From positions 18,700,000 to 18,763,999 of the forward strand of contig OY747710.1 of the NCBI GenBank assembly GCA_963556495.2: a stretch of DNA of 64,000 bases, read 5' to 3'. Made by a program: the position numbers and the translations under genes. Of the stretch, positions 1 through 12,584 are shown piece after piece. Source of the stretch: Valencia hispanica. Lineage: Eukaryota > Chordata > Actinopteri > Cyprinodontiformes > Valenciidae. Each line of letters begins with the position of its first letter. Position 1 is the first letter of the stretch. The notes below the pieces were generated by a model, which made no database searches, was not told where the DNA came from, and saw only the letters and a program-made list of their open reading frames with translations.

Positions 1-134
1 ATTGCAAAAATTTCTAAATTTTCTGGTTTTTTGTCAAGATGGGGTGCTGAGTGTACATTAATGAGAGATAAAATTAACTTTTTTGATTTTAGCAACCAAA
101 TTGAAAGGGGTCTGAATACTTTCCGTACCCACTG
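1..134. mobile_element. Terminal part of a Tc1-like element, cut by the window edge
   Basis: The sequence ends in a typical fish Tc1 terminal motif, GGGGTCTGAATACTTTCC, followed by CACTG and the dinucleotide TA at 135-136. Only the terminal repeat region is inside the window; no transposase is visible. Confidence 0.5.
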
Positions 135-1214
135 TAACTGCAGGTAAATATGTTTAAAGAAATATTAATACAGCAAAATGGGAGCTCAAACAAGTATACA
201 GAAGTGTAAACGTTTTAAGATAAATTTATCATTTATTGCAGTCCGATAATCTTACTAACACAGGCATAACAGCAGCAAAGTAGACGGACAAGCTTAATAA
301 AAGATTGTACACCAATAAAAAAGAACTGAATTTACAGCATTTTGTATTTACAATATTAAAAAAATGAGAATATATAAAATACTATGCAGTAAGTACCTAT
401 GGCAGCCTCCTCAGAATAAAAAGACCTACGCAACTGAGCGGGACATTTTTAAGTGGAAAGTTTTCTCATTGCATTTGTATATTTGTGCTCAAGAAATAAC
501 AACAGACTATTTACAGGGAGTGATAACACGAATGGAAAACCTTGCAAAAAGCCGCTACTCCTCCTTGTTATTTTTAGTAATAGTAGTACTAATAATATTT
601 GTAGTAGTAGTGGTGTGATAGTTGTAATAGTAATAGTACAAGATCCTATTTAATAATTTGTTAATCTGGATTTATTTAATTTTCTGTCCCTAAATGATGA
701 TTTTATGTTATAAACTACATGAACACTTGTAAGGTTTCTAATGTAATCTATAGATTTCTTGCTTTTCTTCCACTGTTTTCTGTCTTTGAATTCACATTAA
801 AACAATAGCAGCTGAAGTATTTTGATCATTTGAGCTTGGCTCTGTGTGACCCAGTTGGAGCGGCCACAACATGTGAGGAGGGTATAGACCTCAATGCGGC
901 TGTCCTGCGTTAGATTCCTTAGTATCCTTAGAGTCATTTGCTTCATCTCTTTCCTTTATCTTTCTGCCTTCTTTCCAGTCAATTTACTGGCAAATGAAGG
1001 CCCCTAGTACAAAAAATAATCTTGACTTATTTAAGCAGAGAGTTTCTCGGAACTTCTAATTAGTAATCCATGACTGTGTTGGCCTCGGGTATAAATATGA
1101 TATAACACAGAGACCCATATTTCTTCACTGAACACTATGCTGGAGATATTTATCTTGATACCACGCACAGCTAGAAGGATCATAGTGGATGTTTTAAAAA
1201 ATCTCCAACGCATC
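135..1214. other. AT-rich sequence, no gene seen
   Basis: No supported coding region. Imperfect TAG/GTA trinucleotide runs occur at about 574-642 and explain the short open frames there. Confidence 0.5.
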
Positions 1215-1500
1215 TAGTTGGAGAGCTCCAGAAAAGAGGGTCATCTTGGAGTCATCAGCGTTGGGGTTTTTTGCTAGAAAAAAAAGCTCTATTTATCCTA
1301 CCATCACAAATGTAAACATGTGGATTTTCCTAGACTCTATTGGGACTTTAACTGAAACCATGTGCTTTGGCCAGATGAGACTATGACTGAGTTTTTTGAC
1401 AACAAACACTTTGAGACTACTGGATATTTAAAATAAAAATTTAATGGAATGAAAATTAAAAGGAGAGTCTTCTGTCTTTCAATGGGATAATGATGCAAAC
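1215..1500 (+). pseudogene. Decayed Tc1-like transposase fragment
   Basis: The phrase TGGCCAGATGAGACTATGAC at about 1370-1389 reads as the GPDETM/FF motif that holds the first catalytic Asp of Tc1-family DDE transposases, preceded by recognisable but stop-riddled coding sequence. It is a fossil with frameshifts and no identifiable ends. Confidence 0.4.
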
Positions 1501-1859
1501 GGAGAACTTAAATTAACATAGAAATGTTTCTCCAGATGCAAAATCAACCTTCTTCCGTAGCCACACAACTAAATCCTGATGAAAAAAGAGCATGAAAGAA
1601 AGATATCCCAGAACTCCAGATTATAGAGCACCAATTATAATAATTATAATACGGTTTTATATCTCCTTTAACTTCTGAAGACGGTTCAAAGACACCACAC
1701 CTGTTGATTTGTGGCTTGTTGATTTCCCGACCCAATCTTTGGGACCCACTGACTTAAAGAGATTTCTGCAACCGTGTGAAATGTGCTATCCTTGGTAAAA
1801 GATGGCTGCATACATTATTAACAGCAAGGGTACCAATATTTATACCAAACTTTTAACAT
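1501..1859. other. No feature seen
   Basis: AT-rich sequence without supported coding potential or recognisable repeats. Confidence 0.4.
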
Positions 1860-2172
1860 AACAATAATAATGGATTGCATTTATATAGCGCTTTTCGAGG
1901 CCCTCAAAGCACTTTACAACTCCATTATTCATTCACTCTCACATTCACACACTGGTGGAAGCAAGCTACGATTGTGCCACAGCTGCTCTGGGGCAGAAGC
2001 GAGGCTGCCATATCTTGCCATCAGCCCCTCTGGCCAACACCAGTAGGCGGGTAGGTGGTGTGTCTTGCCCAAGGACACAACAGTATGTAGCAGGCGGAAG
2101 CCGGAATTAAACCCACGGTTACCGGGTCGTAGGTCCGACAACTCTACCGAGCGGCCACAGCGGCCTACTACA
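1860..2172 (-). mobile_element. tRNA-derived SINE
   Basis: On the minus strand the element starts with a tRNA-like head near 2165: an A-box-like GGTAGAGTTGTCGG followed about 30 bases later by a B-box-like GGGTTTAATTCC. A unique body follows, then a tail AAGCGCTATATAAATGCAAT ending in ATT repeats (TTATTATTGTTATG). The tail is of the type shared by fish SINEs and L2-like LINEs that mobilise them. Target duplications are not clear. A fragment of the same tail type lies at 40.9 kb. Confidence 0.65.
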
Positions 2173-4157
2173 TACAATAAGTGAAACGAGAACAACCAGA
2201 AACTTTAAATTATTTCACTGCCATCATCCTAACACACAGAAGATGGAGAGTAAGAGTGTTTACATTACTGAAATAATGGAAACCGTTTTAATGGAAATGC
2301 AAACTGATCATGTCAGCTTACATAATTGTAATTATGAAAACATGGCAGCACGGTTTGCAATGAATTTTGAACTGTGTCATTTGAACCGTTCCTATGCCGT
2401 GTGCAGACGTGCCTGTGTATAGTACACTTCCGTACCATCATCTCCCCTCTCACCAGAGCCTCCTGACACTTTATGCAGGATACCGTTGAATGGAGGTGAC
2501 ACCTTTCGCACTATTTATACTGTTCAGACATATAAGGCACAGCTCATACTATATGATGTCCCATATCCCAACTTTCATCACACTGTGCCTCCCGTAGCTA
2601 GACTGGGACTGGAGCCTGGGGTGCCTCTGCTCATCTCTGCCGAGTCCCAGTCGTGTTTTTGATATAGATCTTTTCCTCAACCTTACAGCCCCTGAGCTCT
2701 CTGTGTCCTCTAAAGCTATTAAACCCACCACAGCGTGTTGAATCATTGATTTTGTCACTGTGCATGAGGTGGCTTTTTAATTGCTAGTGTCAACACTCTG
2801 TTGGCTTACAACTGCATTTGTGAGTTATGCTTTGAAGAGATAATCAGTTATAACGTCCATTCAATTTGTCAGAATAGCAGCAGAATCTATTAATAATTAA
2901 CTTTCATTCATAATCTGAGCGCAGAGCGGTGTGGTGTGACTTTAGGACCTATCTGTGACTCCAGTCTGAGACAGGAGCCTTTGGAAAGATCAACTCTGGT
3001 TTGTCCGCGAAGCTGTCGCCTAATCAAACAAAGAAGCAAAAATAGCATGTGACAATGCTGAGCTGTCTCTTCTATTTTCCTTTCAAACAGCCCCCACCCC
3101 CACACCATTCATCATCATCATCATGTTTTCACCTATTCACTTTGCATCTCATGAAATAATGTGCATCTCAAGATGTCTGTGTCCAGTGGGCGGACAGTGC
3201 TGGATCACCTATTACTCACTCATGCTTGATCCTATTAGACTGCAGCCATGTCACGCTAGAGTTTCCCTAGGGTCATACAGGCTATGTGTGATGCGTCTGT
3301 ACGGGCATTTGGATGCTTCTATTGTTCAACCTCCCAAATTGTAGATTTAAAATTATTTTTTCCGACTGTGCACAAGGGTTGTTTATGTGTGGAGGGCTTC
3401 GGAGGGCGACGAACACAGCCTCACCCCTGGCTGTGACCCTCAGCCGCAGTTTTCAGGAAGTCAGGAAGAGTCTCCATGTGCTGTCTCTCCCATTCCATCA
3501 CACACACTGACACACGGCCTGCAGTGCCAGAGTGTGTTTGGTCGAGGTCTAATTCCGCCTAAATCTAATTTTCTCCACTTTTGCTCTTAATTACTGCCTT
3601 GCAAAAGCATTTATGTCATTTTAGTTGCTTCCTTGCAGTAACAGACCTGGCTTTGGTGATTCGATGGGGTCTGCAACGATTGACAACATGCTGAGGATGT
3701 AAAATAATCATATGAATCAGGCGTGCAGCAGCAGGAACACATCTGAAAACCAGCTGGATAGTAGTCCCTGAGGAGCAGGGTTGGGGGGCCACTGTCCTAT
3801 TAGCTTATAGCAAACTGCGAACAGGAATTATTCAGACCTTTTTTGAAATACATCTCTTTTTTTAGTCATTGATAGATTATCCCACCCGAGCTGTGGATTT
3901 CTGCAGCTCCTCCAGAGTCACCATGGGTCTCTTGTCTACTTCTTTGATTCATGCTCCTCTTGGATGACCGGTCAGTTTAGGTTGATAGCCATGTTTTGGT
4001 ATGATTTGCCATATTCCATTATCTTTCCATTTAGTGGTTATTTATTTTGTAACCTAACCTTACTCTGAACTCCTCCATTGCTTTTTTCCTGAAATGCCAG
4101 GTATGTTCCTTGGTCTTCATAATGCTGTTTGTTCACCAATGTTCTCTAACAAACCTC
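2173..4157. other. No gene seen
   Basis: About 2 kb without supported coding sequence. A short ATC repeat occurs at 3111-3123. Open frames here are short, overlap each other on both strands and lack splice or domain support. Confidence 0.4.
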
Positions 4158-4732
4158 TAATGCCGCGTTCACACCGCCCAAAACATCAACACCCAGAACG
4201 GCAAGATTACATGTTAAGTCTATGGTTGAGGCAGTCAGAGTCTCTGCGGCGCGTTGTGTGCTTTGGCCATGGCAATTTGTGAAGTTTTTCCTGCTTTCCA
4301 AGCTTCAAAGCGGCAAAAGCCAACAATGCAGAACTTTCTGTGTCTTCCCCTCAACCAGTCAGATCGTCTCGCTGTGGTGACGTCACTACACATTTAAAGA
4401 AGCGCTGAAAGTGAACCTCATCAATACACAGCTCCTGGAGCAAATGGTTAAACTCTCCAAACTCAGAACGCCTCTCAAGAATGGGGTGTATCCACAAACA
4501 GCTCTAATGTGCCCAACGTCGACGTTGTCTAGCTTTATTCAGCGAAAAAAGCCAAGCCACTCTCTCGACATGATCCGCCATTGTTTAAAACATCCGGCAA
4601 CAGAGGAAGCCCCGCCCACGCTCTCGTTTTTTGCTCAGCAAGCTTCAGGCTTGAAAATGTACACTCTTCAAACTAGTTACTTTGTGGGCGTTTTTTGACG
4701 CCGACAAAGCGTGCGGTGTGAATGTGGCATTA
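4158..4732. mobile_element. Non-autonomous DNA transposon (MITE) with AATGCCGCGTTCACACCGC ends
   Basis: The block is bounded by inverted repeats: TAATGCCGCGTTCACACCG at 4158-4176 and its near reverse complement GCGGTGTGAATGTGGCATTA ending at 4732. The 575-bp interior has no transposase. The terminal sequence is typical of abundant fish MITEs, likely Harbinger- or hAT-related; the superfamily is uncertain because no clear target duplication was seen. Confidence 0.6.
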
Positions 4733-4949
4733 GTCTGTGGGTGTCCAGCTCCACTCCTCTAGGGCAGGTGTTCTGTCAGTTTTAGCTGCGTCTCTGCTCC
4801 ACCACAGCTGATTCAAATGGTCCAACTACCTCCTCAGCATGTCAAAGTTCTGCAGAAGCCAGCTAATGAACCGTCATTGATTCGGGTGCGTTGAACCAGG
4901 GAAAGAACAAAATCTCGCAGGATATCAGCCTTTGAGGACTGATTTGGAC

Positions 4950-5275
4950 ACAACTGTGTTAGTCCTTCACAGAACAGCTATATTTATACTGAAATAACAT
5001 CAGACCAAGTTGAGCTCTGACTGCTAATTGGGTGACTCCTGAAAGCCCTTGGTTGCAGAGGATTTTATTAAAGTGTGTCAGAGTAGAGGGAGATGATCAC
5101 AAAAGTACACCACATTTTCACCATTTTACTACCTTCCTATTAACATGTATGCACCACTTTATCTTTTTCTATTACATGAAATTCCAATATAGCGCATTGA
5201 GGTGTTTTGGTTATAATGTAAGAAAACAATATGTGCAAACATTCAAGGGGTGTGAATACTTTTGCAATGCACTGT
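4950..5275 (+). mobile_element. Tc1-like 3' end remnant
   Basis: The stretch ends in the Tc1-type terminal motif AAGGGGTGTGAATACTTTTG at 5247-5266 and matches in layout the right halves of similar elements at 38.9 and 46.8-47.0 kb (a coding end, then an AT-rich spacer with GTGTTTTGGTTATAATGT-like sequence, then the terminus). No intact transposase remains. Confidence 0.5.
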
Positions 5276-6120
5276 TGCACTCCTTGGTCAATACGACTCT
5301 AAAATATAAAAGAGGGATTGTCTGCATCCATTAGCTAAGCATTTGAAAGAGAAACCACTTAATATTAAACGATATAACGTGCATTAATGCAATAAAGACG
5401 TTCACTTTTATATTAATAGTTATTTAGGCCCTAGTGTGTCACTCTCTGTTCAACACTCTAAATATGCATTCAACAGCTGTCTCTCTCTCATCTCCATCCC
5501 ACACCACTTTGCTCTTGACAAATTGATGTGCAGCACTTTTACATAACAACTAAGTAATATACACAAAGACGAATGCACACTTGAAAACCCATCCACGGCA
5601 TAAATGTGATCCTAACTCAACCATTGCACGTACACTGCGGAGCAGGTGTTAAAAGCCCAGTGTCTGCAGTCGCTAATGCATGTTTGTATTTCCTTAATTT
5701 TCTCTTTGTAGAACACAAATGTGGTACCAGTGTTAACTATTGCTTGGTAAGCATGGCAAAGTAGGGGAGGTAAAGGGAAGGAGAGGGGGGGTTGACATTC
5801 TGCCCGAGTTCTGCACTCTGCTCGAGGAATAATGATTAGCCCCTCTGTATTCCAGTCACATATGCTCCACTATCAATGAGGGGAGGAGGAAGGCGCAGCC
5901 ATGAGGGAGGGGACCGAGAGGCAGCAAGAAGGGGGAGGGGGGACGGTGAGAGGTGTGGGCGTCACGCAGCCAAAAACAAGGTGAGCAAGGAAGAAACGCA
6001 TGAGAAAAGTGAGGGATAATGGAGGACAGGGCAGAGCAGTACATGCTGCTGCAGTAAGTTCATACAACTTCAAAACTAAACAAGTGAAGCTTCAGCTCAC
6101 TTGTGTACCCATGCATAGGC

Positions 6121-6121
<1 letters not shown>
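5276..6121. other. No gene seen; purine-rich strand at 5763-5950
   Basis: No supported gene. The plus strand is strongly G/A-rich between 5763 and 5950, which gives open but low-complexity frames on the opposite strand (Pro, Ser and Leu rich). Confidence 0.4.
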
Positions 6122-6186
<65 letters not shown>

Positions 6187-6324
6187 CATACATACATACA
6201 TACATACATACATACATACATACATACATACATACATACATACATACATACATACATACATACATACATACATACATACATACATACATACATACATACA
6301 TACATACATACATACATACATACA

Positions 6325-6394
<70 letters not shown>

Positions 6395-6424
6395 CATACA
6401 TACATACATACATACATACATACA

Positions 6425-6460
<36 letters not shown>

Positions 6461-6676
6461 TATATACATACATATATATATATCTATATACATACATACA
6501 TACATACATACATACATACATACATACATACATACATACATACATACATACATACATACATACATACATACATACATACATACATACATACATACATACA
6601 TACATACATACATACATACATACATACATACATACATACATACATACATACATACATACATACATACATACATACA

Positions 6677-6712
<36 letters not shown>

Positions 6713-6724
6713 TTATATATATAA
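6122..6724. repeat. Compound (TA)n and (ATAC)n microsatellite, about 600 bp
   Basis: The array begins with about 29 TA units (6122-6180), then long ATAC/TACA tetranucleotide runs (6181-6352, 6391-6452, 6487-6705) separated by further TA runs. The pure ATAC block after 6487 is over 200 bases long. All open frames across it are repeat artefacts (Tyr-Ile-His-Thr or Tyr-Val-Cys-Met repeats). Confidence 0.97.
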
Positions 6725-6740
6725 ACATACATACATACAT

Positions 6741-9654
6741 AGAGATACACGTATATTATATATATATAATAAGAGAAAACTACACGCTTGGAGACTACTT
6801 TGTCAAAGTCATAGCAGGTACAGCCACCTCAGCAAAGAGAGAGACAGAGGCTGCATCGCAGGGGGGAACAGGGAAACTTGTTAAGAAAAAGTGAGAAAAT
6901 CATGCAGCAGAGAGAAAAGGAAGCATGCGAGAGTAATAAATATATAATGTAAAATCATAGAGAATGAAAAATGTTTACTCTTACTTAAATAGGTCAAACA
7001 TGCATTAATAACTGCAATATGATAATAGAGCTGAGAAGTCAGCTGCAGCCAGCTGATCAGTTTGTGCTCATAAATTACAGGGAAAAAGACTACATACATC
7101 ATGTTATTTGTCTAATTTTTAAGAGAAGGTTAATGTTTCCAGCTAAAATCAGTGTATTACATAATTGGGCATCACTTTACTGTATTGGATGACAGAGTTT
7201 CTTTCAACATAAGTAACAGAGAAAGTAGATGTTTGATTTTAAACAGCGAACACATTTTTAAAGTGTTTTTACTTGGAGCCTGGATGAGTGTTTTTACAAT
7301 TTCATCGTGTTGCAGCTAAACTAACATAATCCCCATAAATGTCTCCTGAGCTGCAAACAAGAAAGAAATATGAATATAGTAAAGCAGGGAGTGAAAATAT
7401 CAAGGGATGCATAATTCTGAGTTACAAATATAAAACAAAACCTCAGGCGGAGGTTGGGATGTCATTTCAAAATCTCCATATCGGTGTGTATATTAAAATG
7501 TGACTAAATAAAATATGTATGTCTTCCTACATAAAGACTCACTATTTAATTTTTCATGCAAGAGCATATAATGCGGAGTTGCACATGCAGTGCATTGAAC
7601 CTAATTTGATTTATGAGCTCGTCCTTCTCATGCAGAATTATTAGTACATGTGATATTCACTGTAAATTGTTTGACCTTTAATGGCCAGATGCAAGCTTTG
7701 CTGAGTTATTTCAGCTGTCAAGTATGTGCTGCATCTTAGTGTTTTCAGTTCTTTGTTCAGGTGCTAGATACTGTTTGGTTTATAATGTCTAATATAAATA
7801 TTTACTGTGCATAAAAGCTGAATTTGATCTATAAAGAATACATATAAAGTCATCCAAAGGATGGGGGAAACCTGCCAATAAGAACAATAAGTGTAATTTT
7901 CATGTCCTTTTGGCAATGTGTTCATAAGTGCCAATAAATAGCCCTGATGCATCTCTATATAGTCTATTAGTACAAAAGGTCAATTTGCTGGTATTCTCAA
8001 TGGTAATTTAGAGTTAGTAATTTATTATCATCAAGGCGGTGTGCTAATTTGGGATCCAATAAGCAATTTCTGATACATAAAATGACATTACAAGAATGGG
8101 CTTCCCTGATTAAAAAATTTCCAAGCATACATGTCCCTCATTCAGAATTCAAGGACATATTTGTTTTTCATTATTGGTGTAATTCTAGCAGGCGCTTTGT
8201 TGTCAGCTCCATGCATGGCTTTGCTGACTTCCTAGTTTACGCTAGAACAGCTTCCTCATTTATGATTATATTGCACTGATACATAAACCATTTGACAAGT
8301 CATATGCGGTAAGGCACTCGCGGATGCATCTCACTAAATCCAAATATCATCAATGTTTGATTCATTTCAATTATTTAATTAAAAAGGTTAAAATCATATT
8401 ACACAAAGTGATAAATTTCACTCTATGAGGTTTAATCCACATCAGTTTCCTGACCGTACAAGCACAATGACATGATAGTCTTTAAACCAGGTACTAGTAC
8501 TTTTGGTAATGGAAACAGGTGCCAGGTTAGCCAGCTTAACACAAGAAATTAGACAGTTGTAGTCTAGTGGCTCTTGAAGCTCTTACTCTACCCTCAATCC
8601 AGATCTTGTGAACCTCCACCAACTGTTTAATAATCCTGTCAAGGTCTTTGTGTTCATTGCCCGCCTTTTTTTACACATACTTTTTTCCTTCCACTCAACT
8701 TCTCACTAATTAGCTTGGTTACAGCACTCTGTAAACAGTTGGGGTGTAACGGTAGATGTATGTTATTGGCCCTGTCGGTTCAGTAGACCAAATGTCTACC
8801 GGTAGCATCCAATCAGCTCAAACTCCTTATTTTGTATAAAATGCTAGTCAGTAGAATCCCATTTGATTAGAAGGGATTTTCCCACCAGCTGCCCATGCTG
8901 CATTCAAGTACAGCTGGGAGACTAGCCTCTCGAAATATCAAAACAATTTCAAAGTGCTTTAAGCACGTTTTATTCTCAAATATGGGCAAAGTATTATTTA
9001 AACATTTCTAAACATTAACACTGAATGTTTTCAAGCGTTTTCAATGTTTTTCTACTCTGGCTGTGTTTGTTTGTACTATTTTTTTTATCCTATCAAATCT
9101 CCAGTCAGTTTTAGAACATAATAAAATCAACATAATAAATAAAATTAAATAAAATCAAATTATTTTCAGAAATTGAAAGGAAGTAACTCAGGAAAAAGGC
9201 TCTTTGTTTAATTCTGGTCAAAGCATAAAAAAAGTTTTATATGCACGTTTGTATTTATTTTTTCTTGAATGAAGTGTACCAAAAACGTACCAAACCATGA
9301 CTTTGAAACCCCAAATAAGTATGGTGATCTTTGTGTACCATTAAGTGAGCTTCTTTAGCATGACCTTCAGTGGCTCACCCTCTGTGTGGAGGTTGTCCAT
9401 GTCTCTCTGCAGGACAGCTGTCTGGTCAGTAGTAAATTTCTATAATATAGCAATAACATAACATTTCTGAATTATGAATCCTTTCTGGTTTACCTTGAGT
9501 AATATGGAAATTTTCTGAGCAATTGAGTTCAGCGTTTTTATCAGCCATGAGCCATAATATTTCAAGTTACCAGAAGTAAATATTTGAAATATATCACTCT
9601 GTGTGTAATAACTCTATCTAAGTTTAACTTTTTCAATCGATTTGTTGAAGCAAA
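6741..9654. other. AT-rich gene desert
   Basis: About 2.9 kb with no supported gene, no clear repeat ends and only short scattered frames. Confidence 0.4.
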
Positions 9655-9835
9655 TTAGCTTTTTAATGATATTTATTGAGATGCAACTGTTCCACACACT
9701 CATACCAGGGGCCAATTAAAGTTTCCACTTAACCCAACATGCGTGTGTTTGGACTATGGGAGGAAACCAGAGAATGGATCAGGAGAACTTGTGAACTCCC
9801 CACAGAAAGACCACAACCAGAATCTGAACCCTAAG
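9655..9835. repeat. Old dispersed fish repeat fragment
   Basis: The phrase GGACTATGGGAGGAAACC with flanking AACCCAACATGCGTGTG and a downstream block AACTCCCCACAGAAAGACC matches a very common fish interspersed repeat as I remember it. It is decayed and its class is not certain. Confidence 0.45.
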
Positions 9836-10483
9836 CCTCCTCACTGTGAAGCAAAGTACTAATCATTGCTTATCATAAGAGACCAGTTCTTTGTTTTTTT
9901 CAAGAGTAGGGAAGCTTGATCATAATTGAATAAGATTATGATGTCAAAATACGAGTATGGACAGTAACCTGTGAAGGACGAGCGACCTGACCTCCAAGGA
10001 CTGAGGGATATAGGCATGGATAGAGTCTGGACCGTGGGTTATGGTGTGTTTTACCTTACCCCATCAATTTATGTTCATCTTTACTTCTGAGCAGCTTTTT
10101 CATCATTTCACCTCTACTTACTTACAAGTCAAGACCCCTTGTTTCCTTCCCAGTTTTTTAACTTACCTCAATAATTTCCCCTGTGTATTATTTCCTAATT
10201 AGTCCTCAGTGTATTTATATCTCTTTTCCTTTAATCCCAGTCTATTTTGTACTGTTTGATGAGCAGCTTTATACATGTTTCTTTTTTCTTCCCATCAGCA
10301 GCCCTTTGTTAGATTTCAGCATTCAAACTGAGTTCATTTTCTAAATTTAATTAAACCTGTTGGCTTCTTTTGATGCCTGCCTGTTTGTACATCTGTCTCC
10401 TCCTTATTTGTATCTGATGCCCTTAAAGTGAACTCTAACAGTGTTTTGTTTTTCTCTGATGAGAGTGTAAAAATACAGGTACC
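9836..10483. other. No feature seen
   Basis: AT-rich sequence without supported coding potential. Confidence 0.4.
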
Positions 10484-11065
10484 ATCCATCCATTCATTAT
10501 CTTCCACTTATTCGGGTTGGAGTCGAGGGGGCAACAGCCTAAGCAGAGAGACCCAGACTTCCCTCTCCCCAGCCACTTAGCCAGCTGCTTGGGGGGAATC
10601 CAAAGGCGTTCCTAGGCCAGCCGAGTAACATAGTCCCTGCAGCGAGTCCTGGGTCTTCCTCTGGGCCTCCACCCAGTGGAACAAACCCAGAACACTTCAC
10701 CACGGAGGCGTCCAGGAGTCATCCTGACCAGATGCCTGAGCCACATAGATTAGCTCCTCTCGATGTGGAGGAGCCGCGGCTCTACTCTGAGGCCGTCCAG
10801 GATGACCGAGCCTCTCACCCTGTTTCTAAAGGAGCACCCAGACACCCTGCAGAGGAAACTCATTTCGGCCACTTGTATCCGTGAGCTCTTTTTTGGTAAC
10901 TACTCAGAGCTCCTGAACATGGATGAGCGTAGAAGTGTAGATCAACGGGTAAATCGAGAGCTTTATCTTTCAGCTAAGTCGTCTCTTCACCACAACAGAC
11001 ACGTACAGCGCTCGCATCACTGCAGACGCCGCTCCAATCGCCTTTCGATCTTCTGCTTCATTTTT
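10484..11065 (-). mobile_element. Old Rex3-type LINE 3' end, inverted
   Basis: Starting from CCATCCATCCATTCATTATC, the reverse complement of the GATG tail, the minus strand follows the last part of the Rex3 reading frame seen intact at 15.2-15.9 kb. It includes the stretches corresponding to RSQLRWLGHL and the region of the VKRELS motif, with many substitutions and frameshifts. It is much more diverged than the 12.6 and 44.4 kb copies, so it is an older insertion. Confidence 0.75.
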
Positions 11066-11099
11066 CCTTGCAGTTAATGGAGTGGTGTAATCATGTATA

Positions 11100-11730
11100 T
11101 TAATGGAAAGATAGGTGGAAGCAAAAACATGTGGCAGTAAAAGATCCTGAAGCGTTTCAGACGATTTTGAATTACAGGCACTTTAAGAGCTGGTAGGAGA
11201 TTCACAAGGTGTGGATTATGGATGAAGTGGTCCAAGGTGCCACCACACCCAGATGTACCCAGGACACTGGCTACAAGTTTTAGATGCCTTGGATGAAGTC
11301 ACTCATGAACAAGAGACAACATCAGAAGCTTCTTACCTGAAATAGAGACAAAAAGGACTAGACTTCTGTTCAATGGTCCAAAGTCCTATTTTCGGATAAA
11401 AGTAACTTTTGCATTTCATTTGGGAAGCAAGATCCCAGAGTCTGAAGGAAAAGCGGAGAGGACCAGAGTAAAGTTTCCACAGGCAGTGATGATTTGAGGA
11501 GCCATTTCATCTGCTGGTGTTGGTCTACTATCAGCTCCAGCTTGATCAGTGAAGTTGTCTACCAGACTTTAGAGCTCCTCCCTGTGCTGACAAGATTTCT
11601 GGAAATGCTCATTTCAGTAGATATAATCAGAATTAATAACTATAAGTCATTTTTGCATGGATTCAGCTTTCCACCCAGCAAAATGAGAGAAAGAAAGTGT
11701 GCATATCTAACTATAAAACAAACATAGACG
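11100..11730 (+). pseudogene. Decayed Tc1-like transposase (GAxSSAGVG type)
   Basis: In shifting frames the sequence reads parts of a Tc1-family transposase: a TVQWSKVLFSDKS-like block at about 11368-11400 (first catalytic Asp), RKSGEDQSKVS at about 11450, and GAISSAGVG at about 11500. It is the same transposase type as the fossil at 57.7-58.5 kb. Several stops and frameshifts make it non-functional. Confidence 0.5.
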
Positions 11731-12574
11731 ATGAATAATTGGTGCTTTCAAAAACTGTGTTGCATAAACAGTTAACAGTAAAGTGAATGCAACAATGGGA
11801 AACAGAAACTGGTGTTAGAGGTGAACCATTAAGAACAAAGAAAGAACTGGCTGTGCTTGCTCAAAATTAGCACACAAAATACTCTTTTTTCAGCTGAAAG
11901 GACTTGATCATTCTTATTAATTACATGCTTATGCCAAAAAGTTGGTGTTTTTAAAACTCAACACAGATGACAAAAAGTTTACCAGAGTTTCTAGCTTTAC
12001 ACCGGTCCTCTTGTGACAGTGAAAAACGCACTCTAAATCTCCCACCTGGTGATGAAAGCCGAACGAAAACAGCTCCTGGTGTCCTCCACCTGCTCGGGAC
12101 TCTGTGATGTCAGCGGGTTTGGAGAGCTGAGAGCTGAATTTGCATCTTTCTCTGCAGGGTCAATTAGAAACACAAAGAGTAGAAAAAACACAGGTGTAAT
12201 AACAGAGGACAGCGTCGGGCGGGATTCCCAGAGCTGTGGTCAGGACCCTGCTCTGAGTCAGGAAACACAAGCTGTGGGGTCCTTAGTTTGATTCCTGGAG
12301 TCTCCTGTTGTTTCTGCTATTAATATGCTATATTAAACAGGTTATTTGCTAAGTTTTCACTATTACTCACTAGTTTGCTTTGATCCGTTACATACAGTAT
12401 AATCTCAAATAAAATGCATAACCATTTATATGTTTAATGTGACAAAAAGTGATTTTAAAAAAATCTAAGGGTGTGAATATTTTTGAACAGGATGTACCAA
12501 TACTGACATCTAATTTTGCATAAGTAAGGACAATTACAGGCTGACCTAAAACAATCCTTTCAAAAAATGTCCAT
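11731..12574. other. No gene seen; Tc1-type end at about 12420-12495
   Basis: No supported gene. The phrase AAGGGTGTGAATATTTTTGA near 12468-12487 resembles a Tc1-type terminus, but no partner end was found. Confidence 0.4.
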
Positions 12575-12584
12575 TGTTTGAAAG
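12575..12584. repeat. Target site duplication of the Rex3 LINE (left copy)
   Basis: TGTTTGAAAG here is repeated exactly at 15947-15956, after the GATG tail. This is a target-primed insertion signature and fixes both ends of the element. Confidence 0.85.

Noticed and set aside
6122..6724. Possible CRISPR-like array
   Set aside because: The units are four bases long and contiguous, with no spacers; this is eukaryotic simple repeat DNA.
6000..6894. Long open frames of Tyr-Ile-His-Thr and Tyr-Val-Cys-Met repeats on both strands
   Set aside because: They are translations of ATAC and AT microsatellite repeats in all frames, with no start context or unique sequence.
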